From positions 62,001 through 126,000 of the forward strand of contig JTDA01000009.1 of assembly GCA_000803105.1 (NCBI GenBank): a stretch of 64,000 bases of DNA, given 5' to 3'. Below the pieces are notes generated by a model. The model did no database searches. It was not told the origin of the DNA and was given only the letters and a program-made list of their open reading frames with translations. Position 1 is the stretch's first letter, and every line of letters begins with the position of its first letter. The stretch is from Coprobacter secundus. GTDB lineage: Bacteria > Bacteroidota > Bacteroidia > Bacteroidales > Coprobacteraceae. Below are positions 51,628-61,900 of this stretch, piece by piece. Both the position numbers and the translations under genes were made by a program.

Positions 51628-52304
51628 TGGAAGCTTACCGTATTTTGATAAGTTCGTGGACATCGAGTTTTAGATATCCGAATATTATTTCAGGATATCA
51701 GCCAACACTGCATGTTCCGCCGATTAGTACGGTTTTGGGAATTTTGAATGCTTGTGCTGGAAAATATATTCGGCATAAACATTTATCTTTAGGTTATTAT
51801 TTTGAATATGGGGCGGAAGCCGTTGACCTTGAAACGATCTATCAGATAAAATTGAACGAAAGGAATGTTCCGGTCAATCAAGTGAAGTCTAATGTTATAC
51901 CCCGTGAATTTCTGTTTGATAATAGGCTTTTTTTGTACTTGAAAGATAAAGAGTTAACCGATTTATTTCTATCACCTTATTATCCTATATTATTAGGGAG
52001 AAGCTCGGACCTTGCATCTGTGGATCGTATCGAAATAGTAGAGTTATCGGAAAAGACGAATGCCGATAAAATAAAGGGACAGATCATCCCGATTGCCGGA
52101 AACTTTTTGCCGGGTATGGTACAGGCTTTACCTAAATATTTTACCGATACATTTCCCCGAAGTAATATAGGTACGGAAGCGTATTCTGTAATATCGTATC
52201 GAAGTAAAGATATACCTACCGGTATAACTGCATATCGGGATATTATTGATGGAAACGAAGTTGATATTTATTTTCATCAACTTGATTTTGAAGATGATAT
52301 ATGA
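51627..52304 (+). CDS. cas5: Type I-B Cascade subunit Cas5
   Basis: Cas5 caps the crRNA 5' handle in the effector. The 225-residue protein has the Cas5t-like N-terminus with SSWTSSFRYPNIISGYQPTLHVPP followed by TVLGILNACAGKY, the usual Gly/Pro-rich start of the RAMP fold. Its role includes binding the 8-nt handle, so the conserved handle in pseudo-repeat 1 of the nearby RNA is relevant. It overlaps cas3 by 4 bp (ATGA). Confidence 0.92.
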   Translation: MEAYRILISSWTSSFRYPNIISGYQPTLHVPPISTVLGILNACAGKYIRHKHLSLGYYFEYGAEAVDLETIYQIKLNERNVPVNQVKSNVIPREFLFDNRLFLYLKDKELTDLFLSPYYPILLGRSSDLASVDRIEIVELSEKTNADKIKGQIIPIAGNFLPGMVQALPKYFTDTFPRSNIGTEAYSVISYRSKDIPTGITAYRDIIDGNEVDIYFHQLDFEDDI

Positions 52305-54565
52305 AATTTGATTCGAAAGAATTTTATCTTTTGGCGAAATCGGAACCCGAGATTCCTTTAATATGCCATATCGAAGATTGTTTGAATATTCTCGAACAGT
52401 TGATAACTGGGTTTCCCAATCTGCCGGTTGTTAAAAAGGATTTGTTTTGGCGAGTATTAGCGGCTTGTATTATATTTCACGATATGGGTAAAGCTCATGA
52501 TGAATTTCAGAAATTGTTGCATAAAAGTCGAAATAAATGGTTGGGACAACGGCATGAACTCTTTTCGTCATATTTTATTTATCAGTCGAGTTTGGAGAAA
52601 GAATGGAAAGATAAGGTATGTTATGCCGTTGTCGGGCATCATAAAAGCGTGTCGGATTTAAATGAATTTGTTTCGGCAAATTATTTGTGGATGGAAGATC
52701 CTTCGTGGGCATGTGAAGGTGATCTTGATTTTCAATCTGAATGTGGAAAACTTTTGCAAGATGAAGTTTGGTATATATTAAAAAGGTATGGCTATTTTAA
52801 AGAGAATGAAGATTGTATAGATATCGGAAAATATTTGAAACAGGAGATGGGGAAACAACATCGGGTTGCGCATTCCGATTATTTTTTCATTTTATTGCTC
52901 GTCGGTTTTTTGAAACAGTGCGATCATTTAGCTTCAGCCGGTATTCGAAAAATATTGAATATTTATCCGGAAGATTTCGATTTTGTTTATAATAACGAAT
53001 TGTATGACCATCAGAAAAAGGCTTTGTTATCGACTGGGAATGTCATTCTTTCTGCATCGACAGGTTCGGGCAAAACTGAAGCCGCTTTTCTTTGGTTGGT
53101 AAATCAACTTCATATAAGAGGACAGGGCAGAGTATTTTATATGCTCCCGTATACAGCATCGATCAATGCTATGTATGAAAGAGTTGATACAGCGATAGGG
53201 CATGACAAACATCGGGTAGGTATGTTACATGGTAAATTAATGCAATATATCGAACAAAGAATGTCATCGGATAATTCGGTAAATATAGAGGAAAAATCGA
53301 AGTTAATAGAAGATTTCAAAACCTTGGTAACACCCTTTAAGATTGTAACACCATTCCAATTATTGAAACATTTATTTGGGCTGAAGGGGTTTGAGAAGGG
53401 TATTGCTGAATGGTCGGGGGGATATTTTATTTTTGACGAAATTCATGCTTATGATTCGAAGACTTTTGCCCAGATTATAGCTCTTTTACAATTTGTAACT
53501 CGATATATGGATGTTCGTGTCTTTATTATGACTGCAACATTGCCTATGTTTATGCGTAAAATTTTGGCCGATTCTATAGGAAAACATATAAATATAGTTG
53601 CCGAAAAGTCTTTATATAGAAAATTTGAAAGACATCGGATAAAACTTCATGAGGGATTATTATCGGAATCTTTAGATTTAATACAAAGAGATATAGATCG
53701 AGGTAAAAAAGTGCTTGTCGTATGTAATACGGTAGAGCAATCTCAAAATGTATATCAAAATTTGTTTATACCGGTCAATCGGCGAAAATTATTGTTGCAT
53801 GGAGCTTTTAATGCAAATGATAAAAATCGAAAAGAGATAGAATTGCAAAATGGGGATATACAGTTGTTGGTAGGTACACAGGCCATAGAAGTGAGCTTAG
53901 ACATCGATTATGATGTGATCTATACCGAACCAGCACCATTGGATGCTCTGATTCAACGCTTTGGACGTGTGAATAGAAAACGACTAAAAGGATTATGTTT
54001 GTGTCATGTATTTAAAGAGCGAAATAAGAAAGATCTATTTATCTATGATGAAAATGTTATCTGCCGAACATTGGATGCTCTGTATATAATCGAGCAAAGA
54101 CATGATGGAATAATTCATGAAGACGAGTTGCAATCGTTGATAGATGAAGTATATCCGATGTGGGAAAAGAAACAACAAGATGATTATGATATGACATTGA
54201 AAACACTTACTTCGTTTATCGATAGGGCACTTTCACCTTTGGTATACGATGAAAAGAGCGAGAAGATGTTTTATCGACAATTCGATGGAATAAAGGTTCT
54301 ACCGGTAGATTTGATAAAAGAATATCGAGCTTGTTTAGAACAAAAATCATTTATCGAGGCAGATGCACTTTTGGTATCGGTGAAGGAAAGTCGGCTTTGG
54401 GGACTTTTGAAAAGTGAAGATGCCTATGAAGATTCTTTCTATTTTGAAAATATAAAAAAATTAGGTTGTAAGAATGTCTATATTATAAAGAGAGTGTATG
54501 ATAGTGAAATAGGCCTTCGAATGAATGAAATTAAGAATATAGATTCCGATCAGTTATGTCTTTGA
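52301..54565 (+). CDS. cas3: Cas3 nuclease-helicase (HD plus DExH)
   Basis: Cas3 is recruited by the effector and degrades the targeted DNA. The 754-residue protein carries an N-terminal HD nuclease domain (His60-Asp61 in FHDMGKAHDEF, VVGHHKS further on) and an SF2 helicase: Walker A SASTGSGKTE at about 251-260, DEIHAYD, MTATLP, TQAIEVSLDIDYD and QRFGRVNRKR. All catalytic motifs look intact, so interference is probably active. The C-terminal ~100 residues form the Cas3 CTD-like end. Confidence 0.95.
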   Translation: MKFDSKEFYLLAKSEPEIPLICHIEDCLNILEQLITGFPNLPVVKKDLFWRVLAACIIFHDMGKAHDEFQKLLHKSRNKWLGQRHELFSSYFIYQSSLEKEWKDKVCYAVVGHHKSVSDLNEFVSANYLWMEDPSWACEGDLDFQSECGKLLQDEVWYILKRYGYFKENEDCIDIGKYLKQEMGKQHRVAHSDYFFILLLVGFLKQCDHLASAGIRKILNIYPEDFDFVYNNELYDHQKKALLSTGNVILSASTGSGKTEAAFLWLVNQLHIRGQGRVFYMLPYTASINAMYERVDTAIGHDKHRVGMLHGKLMQYIEQRMSSDNSVNIEEKSKLIEDFKTLVTPFKIVTPFQLLKHLFGLKGFEKGIAEWSGGYFIFDEIHAYDSKTFAQIIALLQFVTRYMDVRVFIMTATLPMFMRKILADSIGKHINIVAEKSLYRKFERHRIKLHEGLLSESLDLIQRDIDRGKKVLVVCNTVEQSQNVYQNLFIPVNRRKLLLHGAFNANDKNRKEIELQNGDIQLLVGTQAIEVSLDIDYDVIYTEPAPLDALIQRFGRVNRKRLKGLCLCHVFKERNKKDLFIYDENVICRTLDALYIIEQRHDGIIHEDELQSLIDEVYPMWEKKQQDDYDMTLKTLTSFIDRALSPLVYDEKSEKMFYRQFDGIKVLPVDLIKEYRACLEQKSFIEADALLVSVKESRLWGLLKSEDAYEDSFYFENIKKLGCKNVYIIKRVYDSEIGLRMNEIKNIDSDQLCL

Positions 54566-54575
54566 ATATATTTAT

Positions 54576-55091
54576 ATGATACAGATTACAGGGACACATT
54601 TTAATTATTATCAGATTTGCCATCGAAAGCTTTGGTTGTTTGCTAATGGTATAAATTTTGAACATACTTCGGATTTGGTATATGAAGGAAAACTGATACA
54701 TGAAAGTTCGTATCCTCAGAGATCGTCGAAATATGAAGAAATAGAAATTGATGGCATTAAAGTTGATTTTTATGACACGGTGCACAATATTATCCATGAA
54801 ATAAAAAAGTCTGATAAGATAGAGATTTCACATGAATGGCAACTAAAGTATTATTTGTATGTATTTGAGAGGAATGGAATCTTGGGATGTAGGGGTATGT
54901 TGGAGTACCCTGTATTGCGTAAAACGAAAGAGATCTATCTTAATGAAGAAGATCGAAAAAATATAGGTAAAATGGAAAAAGATATCGAATCGATAATATA
55001 TTCTGATGTTTGTCCATCTATTATAAAAAAATCGATATGTAAAAATTGTAGTTATTATGATTTTTGTTTTATAGAGGAGATCGAACCATGA
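54576..55091 (+). CDS. cas4: Cas4 RecB-like exonuclease (adaptation)
   Basis: Cas4 trims pre-spacers and selects for the PAM end in I-B systems. The 171 residues include the N-terminal Cys (YQICHRKLWLF), the nuclease core (DGIKVDFYD ... HEIKKS, matching the Asp and Glu-x-Lys metal site) and the C-terminal Cys cluster ICKNCSYYDFC. The four Cys for an Fe-S cluster are therefore all present. It follows cas3 by 10 bp and overlaps cas1 by 4 bp. Confidence 0.93.
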   Translation: MIQITGTHFNYYQICHRKLWLFANGINFEHTSDLVYEGKLIHESSYPQRSSKYEEIEIDGIKVDFYDTVHNIIHEIKKSDKIEISHEWQLKYYLYVFERNGILGCRGMLEYPVLRKTKEIYLNEEDRKNIGKMEKDIESIIYSDVCPSIIKKSICKNCSYYDFCFIEEIEP

Positions 55092-56098
55092 AAAAAACAT
55101 TTTATTTATTTAATCCAGGAGAATTGGACAGGAAAGATAATACCTTGAAATTTACACCGATTGTTGGCTCAGAGAGTAATGAGGTTTCGATGCCCCGGTA
55201 TTTACCGATAGAAGATATTAGCGAATTTTATGTGTTTGGTTCTTTACGGGCCAATAGTGCTTTATATAATTTTTTAGGGCAGAAAGATATAGCGGTACAT
55301 TTCTTTGATTATTATGAAAATTATACTGGTTCATTTATGCCTCGCGATTCTTTATTGTCAGGGAAAATGCTGTTAGCTCAGACTTCAGCTTATCAAAATA
55401 AGAGTAAGCGTATGGTTATTGCTCAAAAGTTTATAGAAGGGGCGTGCTATAATATACTCAAGAATCTTCGTTATTACAGTCGGAGGGGATGTGACGTTGA
55501 AAAAATTATTAGTGATATTAAGGAATATTCTACTCGAATATCATCTGCTGTTTCTATAGAAGAGCTTATGGGAATAGAAGGAATGATACGCCAAACTTAT
55601 TATGAAGCATTTAATTTGATTATAAATGATTTTGAGATGGGCCCTCGCTCGAAACGTCCACCATTAAATGAAGTAAATGCATTGATTTCTTTTGGAAATA
55701 TGATGTGTTATACTTTGTGTTTAAGGGCTATTCATCAAACGCAACTGAATCCGACTATCAGTTATTTGCATACTCCGGGTGAACGTAGATATTCTTTAGC
55801 TTTAGACATCTCAGAGATTTTCAAACCGATTATTGTAGATAGGACTATTTTTAGAGTATTGAATAAACACGAGATTCAAGATAAACATTTCGAAAAGAAG
55901 TTAAATAAATGTTTATTAAATTTGTCTGGAAAGAAAATTTTTGTGAAAGCTTTTGAGGAGCGTTTGAACGAGACGATACAACATAGAGCATTGGGCCGAA
56001 AAGTTAGTTATCGACATTTAGTGAAATTGGAATGTTATAAGTTGTTGAAACATTTATTGGGAATGGAGATGTATAAACCATTTAAAATGTATTGGTAA
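55088..56098 (+). CDS. cas1: Cas1 integrase (type I-B form)
   Basis: Cas1 with Cas2 inserts new spacers at the leader end of the array. The 336-residue protein (start ATGAAAAAAACA at 55088; the longer frame from 55064 would overlap cas4) has the family's FVFGSL-like strand (FYVFGSLRANSALYNFLG), the RMVIAQKFIEGA helix, EGMIRQTYYEAF containing the first metal Glu, and YLHTPGERRYSLALDISEIFKPIIVDR with the His and Asp of the active site. All three metal ligands appear present. Confidence 0.95.
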   Translation: MKKTFYLFNPGELDRKDNTLKFTPIVGSESNEVSMPRYLPIEDISEFYVFGSLRANSALYNFLGQKDIAVHFFDYYENYTGSFMPRDSLLSGKMLLAQTSAYQNKSKRMVIAQKFIEGACYNILKNLRYYSRRGCDVEKIISDIKEYSTRISSAVSIEELMGIEGMIRQTYYEAFNLIINDFEMGPRSKRPPLNEVNALISFGNMMCYTLCLRAIHQTQLNPTISYLHTPGERRYSLALDISEIFKPIIVDRTIFRVLNKHEIQDKHFEKKLNKCLLNLSGKKIFVKAFEERLNETIQHRALGRKVSYRHLVKLECYKLLKHLLGMEMYKPFKMYW

Positions 56099-56361
56099 TG
56101 TATGTTATTTTGGTATATGACTTTGGAGAAAAACGAGTTGCAAAGATGTTGAAACTTTGTCGTAGATATCTAAACTGGGTACAGAACTCGGTTTTTGAAG
56201 GAGAAATATCGGATGTTCGATTGAAAGAGTTATTAATGTATATTAAAATGTTTATGAAAGTGAATGAGGATAGTATAATTATTTTTAAAACTGCATCACA
56301 AGTGTTTATGGAACGGCAAATTATCGGTCGACAATTAGGGAGTACAGATAATTTTCTGTAA
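56098..56361 (+). CDS. cas2: Cas2 (type I-B adaptation partner)
   Basis: The 87-residue protein begins MYVILVYDFGEKRVAKML, with the conserved strand and Asp after VILVYD. It continues RYLNWVQNSVFEGEIS, the usual Cas2 dimer helix, and ends with a hydrophobic strand. The start is ATG 56098, overlapping the cas1 stop by one base; the upstream frame starting at TTG 56092 is unlikely. With cas1 and cas4 it forms the adaptation module immediately before the leader. Confidence 0.94.
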   Translation: MYVILVYDFGEKRVAKMLKLCRRYLNWVQNSVFEGEISDVRLKELLMYIKMFMKVNEDSIIIFKTASQVFMERQIIGRQLGSTDNFL

Positions 56362-56575
56362 TTGAAGTTGTCGTTCTTGAGTAAATTTAATATTTTTTTG
56401 ATATAACTATTATATCCGTTTCTTTTATCTTCCTTATTTTTAATAAGTTATTTATATTGTCGATGTCTGTATATTTTTATATAATCGTACATCGACAACT
56501 TTTCTTTGAAATATTTATTATATTTGCAGCTCTAACCCATTGGTTATAAACTGTGTCTTTATTGTTAATGATAGG
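56362..56575 (+). promoter_or_regulatory. CRISPR leader with array promoter and inverted repeat
   Basis: The 214-bp AT-rich leader lies between cas2 and repeat 1. A -7 box TATATTTG is at 56519-56526, about 50 nt before the first repeat; no clear -33 TTTG is found at 19-21 nt. Just upstream, TTGTCGATGT (56457-56466) and ACATCGACAA (56489-56498) form a perfect 10-bp inverted repeat with a 22-nt gap, a possible binding site for a regulator or integration host factor. Confidence 0.7.
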
Positions 56576-58807
56576 GTTCTAATCTTACTTTATAGAATTG
56601 AAATGAAGAATTGATTAAGTCTGCAATATCTGTTACACAGTTCTAATCTTACTTTATAGAATTGAAATAAAGTTTTCGATAGCGCATTCAATTGTTTTTA
56701 TTGTTCTAATCTTACTTTATAGAATTGAAATTTCTTCTAAATTAATCACCCGTTTACTTAGTCCGATGTTCTAATCTTACTTTATAGAATTGAAATTTTA
56801 AAAGATACTCGAATAAATCTTTGTCAAAATCGGTTCTAATCTTACTTTATAGAATTGAAATAATTAAGGGCTAATTTCTTTATGTCTTTGTAGTAGTTCT
56901 AATCTTACTTTATAGAATTGAAATTGTGTGGGTAGTAAGGAAAGCCAAGGAGTAAAAAGGTTCTAATCTTACTTTATAGAATTGAAATATTAAAATTAGC
57001 AGAAATAATATAAGCCCGCAAATAGTTCTAATCTTACTTTATAGAATTGAAATGATAGACGAAATATTATCCTTAAACGGGCTGTTGTCGTTCTAATCTT
57101 ACTTTATAGAATTGAAATTCGTTTCTTGATTTACCCTTAAAAAAGCCTTTTTGTTCTAATCTTACTTTATAGAATTGAAATAACAAATCCTTAACCGGTA
57201 TCAATTCATATTTATTCGTTCTAATCTTACTTTATAGAATTGAAATGTGGAACCCCTTTAAGTATGTGATTTTCTGTGAATGTTCTAATCTTACTTTATA
57301 GAATTGAAATCTTCGTTTGCAGAGGTCATAGCATACCTGACTGTGTTCTAATCTTACTTTATAGAATTGAAATATTAGAATTAGAAGAAATAATATAAGC
57401 CCGCAAATGTTCTAATCTTACTTTATAGAATTGAAATTATTGAAGTAATTAAAAATGAAGTAGGACGCTATTTGGTTCTAATCTTACTTTATAGAATTGA
57501 AATATTAGAATTAGAAGAAATAATATAAGCCCGCAAATTGTTCTAATCTTACTTTATAGAATTGAAATTTGTCTCTTAGATTCGCGGAAATGTAGCTAAT
57601 TAGTTCTAATCTTACTTTATAGAATTGAAATTTACTAACACAATAAGTAATAATTGTGCCTAAATTATGTTCTAATCTTACTTTATAGAATTGAAATAGA
57701 GGCGGAGAATATTTAATTTATTGGAACTTCTAAGTTCTAATCTTACTTTATAGAATTGAAATTTAACAGAGTCATAGCATGCAAAAATAAAGCTACCGGC
57801 GTTCTAATCTTACTTTATAGAATTGAAATAATCAGCGCCTCTCAAATCAGCGTCTCTCAAATCAGTTCTAATCTTACTTTATAGAATTGAAATCGGACGG
57901 GGGTATATACGTATATGACTCCTGGAATGTTCTAATCTTACTTTATAGAATTGAAATGCAACAATTGCCTTCGAAGCTCTATATAATTTCTCAAAGTTCT
58001 AATCTTACTTTATAGAATTGAAATAAATCCAATATGTTCAATCTCGGACACTCTTTAAAAGTTCTAATCTTACTTTATAGAATTGAAATGCTCAAACTGA
58101 TTTGTGGCGTTCTTCAACTGATTATAGTTCTAATCTTACTTTATAGAATTGAAATGTCTGTAATATCATCACAATATTTTTTACCTAAACGTTCTAATCT
58201 TACTTTATAGAATTGAAATTGTGGTAAGTGTGCTGCATGTTTGATGTCTCGTCGTGTTCTAATCTTACTTTATAGAATTGAAATATTATAGGTATAAATG
58301 AAAAGTCGGATGCTTTAAGTAGTTCTAATCTTACTTTATAGAATTGAAATACACAAGTAGCTTGACCGGCATAGGAACCGAGGGGGTTCTAATCTTACTT
58401 TATAGAATTGAAATTTCAAAATCAAAGGATTATTTCTAATATCACGATAGTTCTAATCTTACTTTATAGAATTGAAATGCAGGAGTAAAAGATTTATCAG
58501 ATTCCGATATATAAGTTCTAATCTTACTTTATAGAATTGAAATAGCGGACTATCCTCAGTATCAGCAGAAGTTTGAGTGTTCTAATCTTACTTTATAGAA
58601 TTGAAATAGAATGAGAAGCGCTCCCCCTCTGCGCGAGCGCAAAAGTTCTAATCTTACTTTATAGAATTGAAATTATGGTGGGTCTACTATTGCAAGATCG
58701 AAAAATTTGTTGTTCTAATCTTACTTTATAGAATTGAAATGCGACTTATTGTTGACCTGTTTACATGAAACATTGCTGGTTCTAATCTTACTATAAAAAA
58801 TTGAAAT
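56576..58807 (+). CRISPR. Type I-B CRISPR array, 35 repeats and 34 spacers
   Basis: Thirty-four identical 29-nt repeats (start GTTCTAATC, end GAATTGAAAT, internal stem TTCTA/TAGAA with an 11-nt loop) plus one decayed copy at 58779-58807 (three changes in the centre) alternate with spacers of 34-38 nt. Spacers are numbered from the leader. Spacers 13 (57374-57408) and 15 (57504-57539) are the same sequence except for one end base; spacer 7 (56989-57024) is the same sequence with a few mismatches. Spacer 20 (57830-57864) reads as a pentapeptide-repeat gene. New spacers enter at the left end, next to cas2. Confidence 0.98.
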
Positions 58808-58844
58808 CTTTTTCGTATAATATGTCCATATTATGTATTTTATG

Positions 58845-58873
58845 GTTCTAATTCTTTATTGTTATAAAAATAA
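58845..58873 (+). repeat. Highly degenerate terminal CRISPR repeat
   Basis: After a 37-nt spacer-length gap from repeat 35, the sequence begins GTTCTAAT, identical to the first 8 bases of the repeat, and then diverges, ending in AT-rich sequence. It is the oldest, decayed end of the array, at the same 29/37 spacing. Confidence 0.6.
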
Positions 58874-58908
58874 AACCGGGATATTTCTATATAAAGATAT
58901 CCCGGTTT
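58873..58908 (-). terminator. Terminator after the T9SS surface-protein gene
   Basis: Arms AAACCGGGATAT (58873-58884) and ATATCCCGGTTT (58897-58908) are perfectly complementary with a 12-nt loop. It lies 35 bp after the stop of the minus-strand gene and may also stop array transcripts coming from the left. Confidence 0.8.
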
Positions 58909-58943
58909 CTATTATTATTTATTTGATTATCAGTTACTGATAA

Positions 58944-61900
58944 CTATCTTTTTATCAATCTCTTACTTAGGACTTCTTTTTCAGTAGTAATTCGTACTAG
59001 ATAATTTCCAGCTGTCAAATCTTGAATATTGATAGGTTCCTTAGACAAAGAGATGTTTATACTTTTCACTAATTGTCCATCAATATTGAAGATTTCTATT
59101 TGAGCATTGATTTCAGTATTTACGTAGAAATAATTAGTTGCAGGGTTAGGATATATTGAAATAATATCATTTGATGTATCCTCGACGCCTACAACCGGTT
59201 TTTCTTTTACGTTGACTGTAAACTCTGTTTCACAGAATTTTTCACCATACGTTTGATGGCTAACCGTTTGACGTAGCTTTATTTGAGCCTTTCCGAATTT
59301 GCTTTCTCCAAATGAAAGAACCAAATTGTCATTTTCGATAGTTGCAGAAACCAAATCTTCGTTATCATTGGTTTCTACAGTCGTCATGAATGTCAGGCCG
59401 TAAGTACTACTTCCCGGATAGCTGAATATATTTTTTATAGGTATTAGCATATCTTCTGCATCTTGTATGGCTTCAATATTTTTAGCAATGCTCACAGGCA
59501 TATAGACTCTTGGTTTTATTGTTATTTCTACATCTCGTATTACTGAATAGCCTAAATGATCGATAGCTTCGATAGAAATGGTAGCAATGGAATCGGTTGC
59601 TACATCGCCTGTATATTGGGCTAATAGTTGTAGATTACCGTTTGTATTGTTATATGTATTATCCAAACTCAGCCAGTCAGAATGTTTGTCCAGATCACGA
59701 GTATAAATAGAAAAATTGTTTTCTCTGTCGGTAAACCATTGTTTGTTGATTGAGAGTTTAGACGCTGATGTTGCACGTTCATAGCAACTAAGATTCGATT
59801 TGCTGCTGCTTATCGTAGGTATATCATTGTCATTTATAGTTGATAATATACTCATCATTTGCGGATGGTTGCCGATGTTCTCGATTTCTTCTAATTTGTT
59901 GAATTGATTATCGAATATTGCCGCTTTCTGTTGAGTACCGTCTTCGCTACAATAAGCTACATAATATTTATTTTCTTCAGCATCATAAACAGAACCCATG
60001 GGGAATAAGTCGTATTCCAATTCCATGAATCTTCCATCTTCTATTTCTTTTGTAGTAATATTATATTTTACGAATGCATTACCGCTGACTAACATGATAA
60101 AGTCTTCAGATAATGGAGTCAAAGCAATAGGAGAGGCCAAGAACATCGGGTATTCCGTTACCCAACTGTCAGATGATATTGTTTTGTTCGAAATATCATA
60201 AGAGAATATATTATAATCAGAATTATCATTACATCTGCCGATGGCATAAATAATGTTGTCTTTTACTGTTATGACAGATACATTTAATGCTTTTTTCTCC
60301 AATTCTTGCAGAGAGATTTCAAAAGTATTTAAATCAATTGTTGCAAGATTACTTGATTTCATTGCTACATCATTGGTTATAACATATGCATTATTACCAA
60401 CTACAGTCATAACTTTGGCAATGTCGTTTATAGACACTGTACCAACAAGTTTTAAATCTGTTTTATAATATATCTTCAAATCTGTATTGTCTCCGTTAGC
60501 ATCGGTTACTAATAACATATTTTTATATAAAGCCAGTTGGTGCTTTGCTTTTGATTTTAATGATATGGAAGCGACAAGTTCCTCTGTTGTGATGTTGTAA
60601 CGGGATATGGTGTTACCTGCAGATACGTATACGAAAGCACCGTCATTCAACATATTGCTGATAGAATCTGCTTGTATGTTGCCAAGTAGTGTTTTTGTTT
60701 CTTTAGTATTGACTTGGTATCCCATAATTGAGCTGTTTCCATTTCCGTTGTTATCGGTAAATAGAATATGTTTACTCATTCCTTCGTTGTCGGGAGCATA
60801 TATGATAGGTATTTCTATCGTTTTTTCTTGTTTGTAGCATGTTATACGGAAACGAAGGACGTCATTACAATATTCTCCTGTGTTGAATGAGTATTTTAAG
60901 ACATTTTTTTCTAAGGAAACTTGAACTTTTCCGTTAACGGCAGTTACTTCTTCCATATATACGGTAGCATCGTTTCCTGTAGTAAATAGCTCTGAATTAG
61001 AAAATTCTCCTTCAGGTTTGTCATATGCAATCCGAATAGGAGAGTTCACCGGTTTTATTTCCGGAATATCTTTTACAATGACAAGAATCGTATCTGATAG
61101 AGTTGGGTCACTCGTAGAACGGACGATAACTTTGGTTCTTCCAACTTTATTGGCAGTAAATGAACCATTTTTGATAGTTCCGATTTCAGGATTTGATGTT
61201 GTCCAATCAAAAGTTTCGTAAATATAGCGATTAGCAGTATTTCCGTTTAGGTTTTCATCCCGGCTATCTTCACACTGTGCATTAATAAAGATAGTTTCAT
61301 TTACAATCATAGTTGTACTGTCGTTCGATACGGTGCTGGCATTACCTTCCAAATCGATAATTACTTTTTTCAGTTTTACGACACTTATTTGGATAGAGTC
61401 TTTGGCTATATCATCTTTTTGGCTGAAATATATCCATGTTTCCCCTTCTTTTGTCGCTGTAAATTTTCCGGTGTTATCGATGTTTCCGATAGTATTGTCA
61501 GATAACCACCATCGTTGAGTCCCTTCTTTTACTGGACGACCGTTTTTGAATAAAAATCCTTCATACTGACAAGTTTGCCCCTCGATTACTTGTAGTTGAG
61601 TGATACCGATGTAATTGAGGTAATAGTCTTGTGGAACATAGTTGGGGTCTGGTGTGGTGATGGCTGCGCCTAAAACTTCGGTCGACCATTCGCCTAACCA
61701 TCCGGCATTGGCACTTCCGGCGCAATAAACCTTTACGAAATCAACTTGGTCCAATTCTACGTGATTGCCATTTTTATCTACTGCCCAACTAAGGTCAAAT
61801 CCATCTGTTGCATTTCCGTTTTCATCGTTATAATATGGGTTGTGAGCAACGGTAAGATCGGTTTTGTCATATCCTCGATTGTCGCAGTATCCGAAGGCCG

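Noticed and set aside
57311..57800. Similarity between spacers 12 and 19 (GTCATAGCAT)
   Set aside because: Only about ten contiguous bases are shared and the surrounding bases do not align.
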